From Longimicrobiales bacterium (GTDB lineage Bacteria; Gemmatimonadota; Gemmatimonadetes; Longimicrobiales; RSA9), in NCBI GenBank assembly GCA_035461765.1, contig DATHUY010000068.1:1-54477 (forward strand): a stretch of 54,477 bases of DNA. The letters are read 5' to 3'. This document shows, in pieces, positions 7,001 to 14,327 of the stretch (its first letter is position 1; each line of letters opens with the position of its first letter). A program made the translations under genes and the position numbers. The notes beneath the pieces are model-generated. The model was not told the DNA's origin. It ran no database searches and saw only the letters and a list, made by a program, of their open reading frames with translations.

Positions 7001-8421
7001 TGGCACAGTCGATCATCGAAACGGGGACACCACCCATCACGCCGCCGACGGAGCATCGCCTCTGGGGAGGCCGCTTCGAGGGCGCGCCGGCGCCTTCGCT
7101 GGAGGAGCTGAACCGTTCGCTCGACGTCGATCGGCGCCTCTGGCGCGAGGATATCGAAGGGAGCGTTGCGTGGGTGCAGGCGCTCCTGCGCGCCGGCGTG
7201 CTGCAGCCGGCGGAGGCGGGGACGCTCGACGCCGGACTGCGTCGCGTTGCACACCGGCTGGAAGAGCAGTTCCCCGTGGATGCGGGGGACGAGGACATAC
7301 ACACGCTCGTAGAGCGGTTGCTGTACGAGGAAGTCGGCGCGGTAGCGGGCAAGCTGCACACGGGCCGGTCACGCAACGACCAGGTCGCGACGGACGCGCG
7401 TCTATGGACGCTGCGCGCGTGCGGGCGCATCGAGCGCGAGCTGCGTGCGGTGCAGCTTGCACTGCTGGAGCAGGCGGCGGATCACGTCGATGTGCTGATG
7501 CCGGCCTACACCCACCTGCGCCGCGCGCAGCCGGTACGAGTCGCGCACTGGCTCCTCGCGCACTTCTGGGCACTGCAGCGCGACCGCGACCGGCTCGGCG
7601 CCGCAGTGGAGCGCGTCAGTGTGCTGCCACTCGGATCGGGTGCCATCAGCGGGTCCGGGTTCGCCGTCGATCGCACTCTGCTGAAGGAGCTGCTCGGGTT
7701 CCGGCACGTGTCGCAGAACTCGATGGACGCAGTCGGCGATCGCGACTGGGTGTGCGAGGTGCTTTTCGTCACGTCCATGGTCGCCACGCACCTGTCGCGG
7801 CTCGCGGAGGACCTCATCATCTTCTCCAGCGATGAGTTCCGCTATGTGCACCTGCCGGAGGCGTTCACGACCGGCTCGAGCCTGATGCCGCAGAAACGCA
7901 ATCCGGACGGCCTCGAACTGGCCCGCGGCATGGCCGCACGCTCGATCGGCGACCTCACCTCCAGTCTCGCGATGCTGAAGGGAACGCCGTCGGGATACAA
8001 CAAGGACTTCCAGGAGGACAAGCGACTGCTGTTCGGCGCGGTGGACGCGATGGAGATGCTGCTGCCGACAACGCGTGAAACGATTGCCGGGCTCCGCTTC
8101 GACACGGACCGGCTGCGCGTCGCCGTGTCGGATGAAGCGCTGCTTGCCACGGATCTGGCTGATGAGCTGGTTCGCCGCGGTCTGCCGTTTCGCGAGTCGC
8201 ACGCAGCCGTGGGTCGGCTGCTGCGCGCCGCGGACCAGCTTGGCGTGGCTGTGTCGCAGCTCCCCGCGACTGCCTGGGCCGAGGCGCATCCCCTCTTCGT
8301 GACACCGCGTCTGCCCGTCGTGTCGCCGGAAACATCGGTGGACGCACGCGCAGCCGACGGCGGCACCGCCCGTCCAGCGGTACTGCGCCAGCTCGTCGCG
8401 GCCCGAGACGCCCTGATCTGA
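7000..8421 (+). CDS. argH: Argininosuccinate lyase ArgH
   Basis: A 473-residue fumarase/aspartase-superfamily lyase that splits argininosuccinate into arginine and fumarate. Family signatures are LWGGRF (21-26), HTGRSRNDQ (120-128), YTHLRRAQP (about 170-178) and the flexible catalytic loop GSSLMPQKRNP (292-302), whose second Ser is the catalytic residue in studied homologues. It is the last gene of the arg operon. A 77-base gap follows before the next gene, with no recognisable terminator. No acetyltransferase domain is fused at its C-terminus, consistent with the separate GNAT gene. Confidence 0.97.
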   Translation: MAQSIIETGTPPITPPTEHRLWGGRFEGAPAPSLEELNRSLDVDRRLWREDIEGSVAWVQALLRAGVLQPAEAGTLDAGLRRVAHRLEEQFPVDAGDEDIHTLVERLLYEEVGAVAGKLHTGRSRNDQVATDARLWTLRACGRIERELRAVQLALLEQAADHVDVLMPAYTHLRRAQPVRVAHWLLAHFWALQRDRDRLGAAVERVSVLPLGSGAISGSGFAVDRTLLKELLGFRHVSQNSMDAVGDRDWVCEVLFVTSMVATHLSRLAEDLIIFSSDEFRYVHLPEAFTTGSSLMPQKRNPDGLELARGMAARSIGDLTSSLAMLKGTPSGYNKDFQEDKRLLFGAVDAMEMLLPTTRETIAGLRFDTDRLRVAVSDEALLATDLADELVRRGLPFRESHAAVGRLLRAADQLGVAVSQLPATAWAEAHPLFVTPRLPVVSPETSVDARAADGGTARPAVLRQLVAARDALI

Positions 8422-8498
8422 TCGGAACGGAAGTTGCACCCTCCGGCCCGGAAACGATACCGGAACGTCAATACCCACGGCGCCGTCGGAGCGATAAG

Positions 8499-9176
8499 GT
8501 GAAAAATCCGTTCTCATCCAGGGACCTGTCCGAAGCCACACGTCGTCGCATAGAGCTGGCGATCGCCGTGGCACAGGAGAGGTTGTTGAGCACCCACGTC
8601 GATCACGCCTTGCGCCTGATCCAGCTGGTCGGTGAGCAGGTGCCGTTCGAAAACGCACTGGGCATCTACACGCGACTGCTGCGGCTGTCGGACGACGAAG
8701 CCCGGGTGATCACAACGCGCGCACTCGCCATTCTGGGCGAGCAGTCGCGCGACATGCCCGTGTACGACGCCGCCGCGATGGAAGCAAACCAGCCGCCGGC
8801 CGACAACGAGTCGTCGCGGTCGTTCCTGCGTAACATGCGGCAGCGTCTGCGCGGCCGCGTCAAGGACGACCTCCGCCGGTGGGTGGAGCTGTCGGCGGCG
8901 CGTACCGAGGTCGCGATCCTGAACACGCACGTGGAGAACGCGGTCAACTTCGTCGAACTGCTGGAGCCGGAGATGGCGTCGGCCGAGGCGGTCGATCTCT
9001 ACCTGGACGCTCTCGAGGTGAGAGAGAGCGTCGCGGAAGTCGCGTACTACCTGGTGCTGGCCAGAATCGCCGATGAGGAGTTGCCCGAGGTCCCGAAGAG
9101 GGACGGGCCGGGCCGCGGCGATGACGGTCGCAGCGTGCCCCGCACAGCCGCAGGTGTGCGCCTCGAAGGCAGCTGA
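8499..9176 (+). CDS. Unknown protein with a gapless internal duplication
   Basis: A 225-residue, mostly helical, charged protein that matches no family I know. Two segments, about residues 18-80 and 129-191, align without gaps at an offset of 111 residues. Both contain a THV(D/E)(H/N)A core (32-37 and 143-148) followed by a hydrophobic helix and an A(L/V)xxY segment. The linker between them is basic and Arg-rich (about 107-128), and the C-terminal 35 residues are low-complexity. No signal peptide or membrane span is seen. The start is GTG at 8499 with GGAG seven bases upstream. A terminator follows at 9224-9260, so it looks monocistronic. Confidence 0.7.
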   Translation: MKNPFSSRDLSEATRRRIELAIAVAQERLLSTHVDHALRLIQLVGEQVPFENALGIYTRLLRLSDDEARVITTRALAILGEQSRDMPVYDAAAMEANQPPADNESSRSFLRNMRQRLRGRVKDDLRRWVELSAARTEVAILNTHVENAVNFVELLEPEMASAEAVDLYLDALEVRESVAEVAYYLVLARIADEELPEVPKRDGPGRGDDGRSVPRTAAGVRLEGS

Positions 9177-9223
9177 CCGCCTGCACGTCGCGCGCGGCGC
9201 TGATTCCGCCTTCCGCAAACAGC

Positions 9224-9260
9224 AACCGGCCGGCCGCCTGCGCGCGGACCGGCCGGTTTT
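9224..9260 (+). terminator. Rho-independent terminator
   Basis: A 10-bp GC-rich stem pairs AACCGGCCGG (9224-9233) with CCGGCCGGTT (9249-9258) around a 15-base loop, followed by further T residues. It ends the transcript of the duplicated unknown gene just before the transketolase operon. Its U-tract also supplies part of the -35 region of the next promoter. Confidence 0.8.
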
Positions 9261-9287
9261 GCGTGCGGCATGGGCCAATACTACATT
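9259..9287 (+). promoter_or_regulatory. Promoter of the transketolase operon
   Basis: A -35 TTGCGT (9259-9264) and a -10 TACATT (9282-9287) are separated by exactly 17 bases, with a predicted start near 9294. TACATT is also the -10 of the tRNA-Leu and ssrA promoters in this window, which strengthens the call. The -35 is weak. Confidence 0.6.
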
Positions 9288-9328
9288 CCCGCCGCTGTTG
9301 GAAAACTGCTCCCCAGGCACCGAGAAGA

Positions 9329-10273
9329 ATGGCCCGATCTGCCGCTCCTTCCGCCGCCCGCGATGTCGACGCTCTGCGCGACCGGGCAAGAAGTATTCGC
9401 CGTCACATAGTGGAGATGCTGCACGAGGCAGCGAGCGGTCACCCGGGCGGCTCGCTGTCGGCTGTGGAGATCGTGACCGCACTCTATTTCGGAGGGGTGC
9501 TCCGTCACGATCCGGAAAGACCGGAATGGCCGGACCGTGACCGCTTCGTGCTTTCGAAAGGCCATGGCGTACCGGTGCAGTACGCCGCGCTCGCGCTGGC
9601 CGGTTATTTCCCGCTGGACGAGTTGCGCACACTGCGCAAGATCGACAGCCGGCTGCAGGGACATCCGGTGCTCGGCACAGCGCCCGGCATCGAGGCGTCC
9701 ACGGGCTCGCTCGGACAGGGCCTCTCGATCGGCCTCGGAATGGCCCTCGCGAGCCGACTCGACGACAGCGGTTATCGCGTGTTCGTGCTGCTCGGCGACG
9801 GCGAGTGCCAGGAGGGACAGGTCTGGGAGGCGGCGATGGCTGCTGGACACCACCGGCCGGACAACCTCATCGCAATCGTCGACTACAATAAGTTCCAGCT
9901 GGATGGCGCGATCGAAGACATCATCGGTCTGGAACCGCTGGCGGCGAAGTGGGAGTCCATGGGGTGGAAGACCCGCGAGATCGACGGCCACGACATGCAG
10001 CAGGTCCTCGATGCCCTCGACTGGTCGATGCAGGCAGGCGAGCCCGCGTGCATTATCGCGCACACGGTCAAGGGGAAGGGTGTCAGCTTCATGGAAGGCG
10101 AGAACGCGTACCACGGCGTTGCTCCCTCCGATGAGGAGCTGGCTCGCGCACTGGCCGAGCTGCAGGGCGAGGATCCGGAAGAGCAGAATGCGCGCGCGCT
10201 CGCGAGCGATCACGTGCTGGAGGAGGCGGAAGCGTCGATCGAGGCATCGAACGGGAAGGGAGGTGCACGGTGA
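9329..10273 (+). CDS. Transketolase, N-terminal (TPP-binding) subunit
   Basis: A 314-residue half-transketolase. It binds thiamine diphosphate: SGHPGGSLSAVEI near the N-terminus, RFVLSKGHGVPVQYAAL, ASTGSLGQGLSIGLGMA and the GDGECQEGQVWEA...NLIAIVDYNKFQ TPP/Mg motif. Together with the next gene it transfers two-carbon units in the pentose phosphate pathway. The start at 9329 (MARSAAP) is preferred over an in-frame ATG at 9263, because 9263 lies upstream of the predicted promoter's -10 and family homology begins soon after 9329. It overlaps its partner by four bases (GTGA). Split transketolases are common in archaea and several bacterial phyla. Confidence 0.94.
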   Translation: MARSAAPSAARDVDALRDRARSIRRHIVEMLHEAASGHPGGSLSAVEIVTALYFGGVLRHDPERPEWPDRDRFVLSKGHGVPVQYAALALAGYFPLDELRTLRKIDSRLQGHPVLGTAPGIEASTGSLGQGLSIGLGMALASRLDDSGYRVFVLLGDGECQEGQVWEAAMAAGHHRPDNLIAIVDYNKFQLDGAIEDIIGLEPLAAKWESMGWKTREIDGHDMQQVLDALDWSMQAGEPACIIAHTVKGKGVSFMEGENAYHGVAPSDEELARALAELQGEDPEEQNARALASDHVLEEAEASIEASNGKGGAR

Positions 10274-11250
10274 AGCACCTGTATCCCGGGCTCGAGTTCG
10301 GTAAGGCGACACGAGATGCCTACGGCGAGGCACTGCGCGATCTGGGTCGCGACCACAGCGAGATCGTCGTGCTCGATGCGGACCTGGCGAAGAGTACGAA
10401 GAGCGCGACGTTCGGTGAGGCGTTCCCGGAGCGGTTCTTCAATGTCGGGATCCAGGAGGCGAACCTCGTCGGCATGGCGGGTGGCCTGGCGAGCTGCGGC
10501 AAGGTGCCGTTCATCTCGAGCTTCGCGGCCTTCGTCATCCTGAAGGGCTTCGATCAGCTGCGCATGGCCGTATCGTATCCGAAGCTGAACGTGAAGGTAG
10601 TCGGCAGCCATGGCGGCATTTCCATCGGCGAGGATGGAGCGAGCCAGCAGTCCGTGGAGGACGTCGCGCTCGCGTGCGCGCTGCCGGACTTCGTCGTGTG
10701 CGTTCCGAGCGATGAGCATCAGATGCGTGCGGTCGTGAAGGCTGCGTACGAACACAACGGTCCCGTCTACATCCGGTCGGGTCGGCCGAAGGCGCCGCTC
10801 ATCTACGACGCGACACCGACGGACTTCGCTTTCGGACGTGCGTCCACGCTTCGTGAAGGTCGTGATCTCACGATCGTCGCCAACGGCCTGCTCGTCGGTG
10901 CGGCACTCATCGCTGCCGATCATCTCGCGCAGGACGGCATCGAGACGCGTGTGCTCGACATGGCTTGCGTGAAGCCGCTGGATGAGGACGCCGTGCGTGC
11001 CGCTGCCGAGGAGACAGGCGCCATCGTTGTCGCCGAGGAGCACCTGGTTCACGGCGGTCTCGGCGCGCGTGTCGCGCAGGCCGTGTGCACTTCGCATCCT
11101 GTGCCGCTCGAGTTCGTGGGGATCAACGACACATACGCGGAGAGCGGGGCTCCCGCCGACGTGATGGAGAAATACGGTCTCACATGGAAAGAGGTGGAGG
11201 CCGCCGCGCGTCGTGTCGTCGCCCGGCGCGGGGCCGGTGCTGCACGTTGA
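10270..11250 (+). CDS. Transketolase, C-terminal (pyrimidine-binding) subunit
   Basis: A 326-residue partner of the preceding gene, covering the pyrimidine-binding and C-terminal domains. The catalytic Glu is in GIQEANLVGMAGGLA, followed by PFISSFAAFVILKGFDQ and the SHGGISIGEDGASQQSVEDVA cofactor loop (quoted here in part). The C-terminal domain contains LDMACVKPLDED and VVAEEHLVHGGLG. It closely resembles 1-deoxyxylulose-5-phosphate synthase C-termini, but the split arrangement and neighbours rpiA and rpe support transketolase. The start is GTG at 10270. Confidence 0.93.
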   Translation: MKHLYPGLEFGKATRDAYGEALRDLGRDHSEIVVLDADLAKSTKSATFGEAFPERFFNVGIQEANLVGMAGGLASCGKVPFISSFAAFVILKGFDQLRMAVSYPKLNVKVVGSHGGISIGEDGASQQSVEDVALACALPDFVVCVPSDEHQMRAVVKAAYEHNGPVYIRSGRPKAPLIYDATPTDFAFGRASTLREGRDLTIVANGLLVGAALIAADHLAQDGIETRVLDMACVKPLDEDAVRAAAEETGAIVVAEEHLVHGGLGARVAQAVCTSHPVPLEFVGINDTYAESGAPADVMEKYGLTWKEVEAAARRVVARRGAGAAR

Positions 11251-11266
11251 GCGGCCGCAGCCGTCA

Positions 11267-11977
11267 ATGAGCGAGCGCGAACAGCAGAAGCGGGCCGCGG
11301 CGGAGCGTGCTGTAACGTACGTCGAGTCGGGCATGCGGCTCGGACTCGGCACGGGCTCGACCGCAAAACATGTCCTCGACGTGCTGAGCGAACGGCTGCG
11401 CGATGGTACGCTCCGCGACATCGGCGGTGTGCCGACTTCGCGCGCGACAGCCGATTACGCACGCAGCGTCGACATTCCGCTGCTGGATCTCGATGATGTG
11501 CAGCGCCTCGACCTGGCGATCGATGGTGCGGATGAGGTGGACCCCCGTCTGGATCTGATCAAGGGTCTCGGTGGAGCGCTGCTCTGGGAAAAGATCGTCG
11601 AGAGCGCCGCGGACCGCTTCGTCGTCGTAGTGGATGAATCGAAGCTGGTGCAGCGTCTGGGCGAGAAGGCTCCCGTGCCGGTCGAGGTGGTGCCGTTCGG
11701 CTGGCGTTCGCTGCTGCCCCACTTCACGGCTGCAGGTGCGCGGCCGGAGCTTCGGCTGGCCGGCGGCGAGCCACTGCTGACGGATGGTGGACACTACATC
11801 GTGGATTGTCACTTCGATGGCGGTATCGAGGATGCCGTCGAGACGGCGGCGCACCTGCGTGCGCGCGCCGGCGTCGTGGAAACGGGCATGTTCATCGGCA
11901 TGGCGACGGCTGTCGTGGTGGCCGGCGCCGACGTGCGGGTGATGGAACCGGATACTGGCAACAACAGGCGAGGATAA
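11267..11977 (+). CDS. rpiA: Ribose-5-phosphate isomerase A
   Basis: A 236-residue aldose-ketose isomerase interconverting ribose-5-phosphate and ribulose-5-phosphate. Diagnostic segments are GLGTGSTAKHVL near the N-terminus, DLAIDGADEVDPRLDLIKG, GGALLWEKIVE with its catalytic Glu, and VVDESKLVQRLG. I chose ATG 11267 (MSEREQQK). Starts further upstream would overlap the transketolase gene, adding an unconserved 18-residue Pro-rich extension. It is followed directly by the aldolase gene: TAA ends at 11977 and ATG starts at 11978. Confidence 0.94.
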   Translation: MSEREQQKRAAAERAVTYVESGMRLGLGTGSTAKHVLDVLSERLRDGTLRDIGGVPTSRATADYARSVDIPLLDLDDVQRLDLAIDGADEVDPRLDLIKGLGGALLWEKIVESAADRFVVVVDESKLVQRLGEKAPVPVEVVPFGWRSLLPHFTAAGARPELRLAGGEPLLTDGGHYIVDCHFDGGIEDAVETAAHLRARAGVVETGMFIGMATAVVVAGADVRVMEPDTGNNRRG

Positions 11978-13030
11978 ATGAGTCAGAACGTGGAAGCACT
12001 GCTCGGCAGTGATGCAAAGACACTGCTCCAGCATACGTGCAAGATTCCGAAGGAACAGCTGCATCTGCCCGGCCCGGATTTCATCGATCGGGTCTGGCAG
12101 ATCTCCGATCGGCCGGTGCCGGTGCTGCGCAGCCTCCAGAGCATGTTCGATCACGGACGTCTCGGCGGAACCGGCTACCTCTCGATCCTCCCGGTCGACC
12201 AGGGTATCGAGCACTCGGCGGGTGCGAGCTTCGCACCGAACCCCGCATACTTCGATCCGGAGAAGATCGTGGAGCTTGCGGTGGAAGGGGGCTGTAATGC
12301 GGTCGCTTCGACACTAGGCGTGCTGGGTGCGGTGGCACGCCGCTACGCGCACCGCATCCCGTTCCTCGTCAAGCTGAACCACAACGAGCTGTTGTCCTAT
12401 CCGAACCAGTATGACCAGGTCTATTTCGGCCAGGTCGAGCAGGCGTTCGACATGGGAGCGGTTGCGGTCGGTGCGACGATCTATTTCGGCTCCGCGGAAT
12501 CACGGCGCCAGATCCAGGAGACGAGTGAGGCGTTCCGCCTGGCGCACGAGCTCGGCATGGCCACCGTGCTGTGGTGCTACCTGCGCAATCCGGACTTCAA
12601 GCAGGGCGGCACCGACTACCACGAGTCGGCCGACCTGACGGGGCAGGCGAATCACCTGGGCGTGACGATCCAGGCCGACATCATCAAGCAGAAGCTCCCG
12701 ACGAACAACGGCGGATACAACGCGCTCAAGAATTTCGGCAAGACGCACAAGAAGGTGTATTCCGATCTCACGAGCGACCACCCGATCGATCTCGTGCGCT
12801 ATCAGGTCGCGAACTGCTACATGGGGCGCGCAGGCCTCATCAACTCGGGAGGCGCATCCGGCGCGAACGACGTGGAGGAGGCGGTGCGCACAGCCGTGAT
12901 CAACAAGCGTGGCGGCGGCATGGGCCTGATCTCCGGCCGCAAGGCGTTCCAGCGTCCGACGTCCGAAGGCGTAGCGCTGCTGAACACGATTCAGGATGTG
13001 TATCTGGACGACGGCATCACGGTAGCGTGA
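11978..13030 (+). CDS. fbaB: Class I fructose-bisphosphate aldolase (DhnA/FbaB type)
   Basis: A 350-residue Schiff-base aldolase splitting fructose-1,6-bisphosphate. It belongs to the bacterial/archaeal DhnA-type class I family: [18 protein letters not shown] (in part) after residue 67, [28 protein letters not shown], and a C-terminal phosphate-binding [20 protein letters not shown] region (in part). It has no zinc-binding His cluster, which argues against the class II enzyme. It sits between rpiA and rpe and links the pentose phosphate genes to glycolysis. Confidence 0.93.
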   Translation: MSQNVEALLGSDAKTLLQHTCKIPKEQLHLPGPDFIDRVWQISDRPVPVLRSLQSMFDHGRLGGTGYLSILPVDQGIEHSAGASFAPNPAYFDPEKIVELAVEGGCNAVASTLGVLGAVARRYAHRIPFLVKLNHNELLSYPNQYDQVYFGQVEQAFDMGAVAVGATIYFGSAESRRQIQETSEAFRLAHELGMATVLWCYLRNPDFKQGGTDYHESADLTGQANHLGVTIQADIIKQKLPTNNGGYNALKNFGKTHKKVYSDLTSDHPIDLVRYQVANCYMGRAGLINSGGASGANDVEEAVRTAVINKRGGGMGLISGRKAFQRPTSEGVALLNTIQDVYLDDGITVA

Positions 13031-13067
13031 GGGCTGCCCAGCACGGTACGCGGCGGCGGGGAGGACA

Positions 13068-13736
13068 ATGACGGTCAGGATATCGCCCTCCATCCTCTCC
13101 GCCGATTTCGCCCGGCTGGCCGACGGTGTGGCGGAGGCGGAAGCGGCCGGTGCGGACTGGATACACGTCGACGTGATGGACGGGCATTTCGTCCCGAACA
13201 TCACGATCGGCGTGCCTGTCGTGGCCGCGCTCCGGCGGGTCACGAAGCTGCCGCTGGACGTCCATCTGATGATCGACCAGCCAGAGCGGTACGTCGATGC
13301 GTTCGTGGAGGCGGGCGCCGACTGGCTGACGGTACACCAGGAGGCCAGCGTCCACCTGCATCGCACGGTGGAGCAGATCCGCCACGCAGGGGCCAAACCC
13401 GGTGTCTCACTTAACCCGGCCACGCCGGTGGCCGCGCTCACGGAGATCCTGCCCTACGTGGATCTGGTGCTTGTCATGAGCGTGAACCCGGGGTTCGGCG
13501 GCCAGCGATACATCCCGACGAGCACAGCCAAGATCGCAAACATCCGGCGCCAGCTGGATGAGCGCGGCCTGTGGCCGATCGAGCTGGAGGTGGATGGCGG
13601 TGTCAGCGAACGCAATGCCGGTGAAGTGAGTGCGGCGGGTGCCACCGTGCTCGTTGCGGGCGCGGCCATTTTCAACCCGGCGGCGAGCGTGGCGGACAAC
13701 ATCACGCGTCTGCGCGCCGCCGCAGAGGCGGGGTGA
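13068..13736 (+). CDS. rpe: Ribulose-phosphate 3-epimerase
   Basis: A 222-residue TIM-barrel epimerase. It contains ISPSILSADFARL at the N-terminus, IHVDVMDGHFVPNITIG with the metal and acid/base residues, LDVHLMIDQPERY, VLVMSVNPGFGGQRYI and LEVDGGVSERNA. Last gene of the pentose phosphate operon. The ATG at 13068 has a GGGGAGGA ribosome binding site. GC-rich inverted sequences follow the stop (about 13751-13770), but a terminator is not certain. Confidence 0.96.
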   Translation: MTVRISPSILSADFARLADGVAEAEAAGADWIHVDVMDGHFVPNITIGVPVVAALRRVTKLPLDVHLMIDQPERYVDAFVEAGADWLTVHQEASVHLHRTVEQIRHAGAKPGVSLNPATPVAALTEILPYVDLVLVMSVNPGFGGQRYIPTSTAKIANIRRQLDERGLWPIELEVDGGVSERNAGEVSAAGATVLVAGAAIFNPAASVADNITRLRAAAEAG

Positions 13737-13770
13737 GGCTGGAGGTCCATTCGGCCGGCCGGCCTGCCGG

Positions 13771-13799
13771 TTGTTCGGGAGGTCGCACGCTGGTAGATT
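13771..13799 (+). promoter_or_regulatory. Promoter of the c-di-AMP riboswitch transcript
   Basis: A -35 TTGTTC (13771-13776) and -10 TAGATT (13794-13799) are spaced by 17 bases, predicting a start near 13806. That is about 25 bases before the riboswitch core. The 5' end of the RNA would carry a short hairpin (GAAGGT/ACCTTC, about 13806-13823). Confidence 0.55.
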
Positions 13800-13829
13800 G
13801 GTAGACGAAGGTGCAAGACCTTCGACAGC

Positions 13830-13945
13830 AGCAATGCCGAACGCGCTCGTCGCGCGGCGGGGGAACCGATTTGCACGGGGTGTATCCGGCGTCCGCCGGA
13901 GGGAGACTTCCTTCTCCTAACCCGTCAGCTAACCTCGCAGGCGAA
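13830..13945 (+). promoter_or_regulatory. Cyclic di-AMP riboswitch (ydaO-yuaA class) aptamer
   Basis: The conserved blocks of the ydaO-yuaA family appear in the right order. They are TGCCGAAC (about 13835), GGGGGAACC (13859-13867), GGGGTGTATCC (13877-13887) followed by hairpin TCCGGC-GTCC-GCCGGA, and a GGAG...CTCC hairpin. The signature 3' block CCCGTCAGCTAACCTCGCAGG comes last (13921-13941). The order and hairpins match the published T. tengcongensis and B. subtilis ydaO RNAs. The closing P1 helix is short here (GCC with GGC plus wobble). Known members bind c-di-AMP and usually turn genes off. It precedes an unknown gene and a tandem Usp gene, and no c-di-AMP synthase or phosphodiesterase is in the window. 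Confidence 0.92.
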
Positions 13946-13955
13946 AAAAGGAAGT

Positions 13956-14057
13956 GCGGAGCGCCCGCTCCGCCCTCTCGTGAAGCCAGCGCTTCACAGC
14001 GGCTTCATCGCCTGTAATACCCCGTCAGACGCGCGCGCCTCCGGCCGGAGAGGGAGG
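13956..14057 (+). promoter_or_regulatory. Putative riboswitch expression platform with alternative hairpins and anti-SD
   Basis: Downstream of the aptamer, GCGGAGC/GCTCCGC (13956-13962 with 13967-13973) forms one hairpin. GTGAAGC/GCTTCAC (13980-13986 with 13991-13997) forms a second. TGAAGCC (13981-13987) can instead pair with GGCTTCA (14001-14007), so these two structures exclude each other. Finally, CCTCC (14038-14042) is the exact complement of the Shine-Dalgarno GGAGG (14053-14057). No U-tract follows any hairpin, so translational control (or Rho-dependent control) is more likely than intrinsic termination. This is read from base pairing only. Confidence 0.5.
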
Positions 14058-14063
14058 TGTGAT

Positions 14064-14327
14064 GTGGATCGTATTCTACTGATAAGCGGAGATATGGTCA
14101 GCAGCGCGGAGACGCTGCGCCGTCGCGTGCTGCGGTTCACCGGCTCACGTCGGGCGACCCGCATGATCATTGGGCGCATCGAAGCGGCGCGTCGGCTCGG
14201 TCAGGTCATGTCGTGCATGGTGCTTCCGCGCGATGTCACGTCGGATGCGGACTATGGTGATGAGCAGGGCTGGGATGTACGTGTCAGCTATGCAGCGGCC
14301 GCGGGCCAGGGAGGTCGACGTGCATGA
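14064..14327 (+). CDS. Unknown 87-residue protein under the c-di-AMP riboswitch
   Basis: A small basic protein starting at GTG 14064, with GGGAGG six bases upstream. It begins with a short beta-like VDRILLISGDMV segment followed by Arg-rich amphipathic helices (ETLRRRVLRF, IIGRIEAARRLGQVM) and an acidic turn (SDADYGDEQGWD). No family is recognised and there is no membrane span. An in-frame ATG at 13980 would lengthen it by 28 residues, but that region is the riboswitch expression platform. It overlaps the next gene by eight bases, implying coupled translation. It could be a regulator of, or partner for, the Usp protein; nothing in the sequence proves this. Confidence 0.55.
   Translation: MDRILLISGDMVSSAETLRRRVLRFTGSRRATRMIIGRIEAARRLGQVMSCMVLPRDVTSDADYGDEQGWDVRVSYAAAAGQGGRRA

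Noticed and set aside
13790-13830. tRNA-Leu-like stretch (GATTGGTAGACG followed by a 7-base loop containing CAA)
   Set aside because: No acceptor stem, no T-arm with TTCRA and no U at position 33. The segment is better explained as the promoter -10 and 5' hairpin of the riboswitch transcript.
13980-14063. Upstream ATG extension of the 87-residue gene
   Set aside because: The extension overlaps the riboswitch hairpins and has no Shine-Dalgarno sequence, whereas GTG 14064 has GGGAGG at good spacing.
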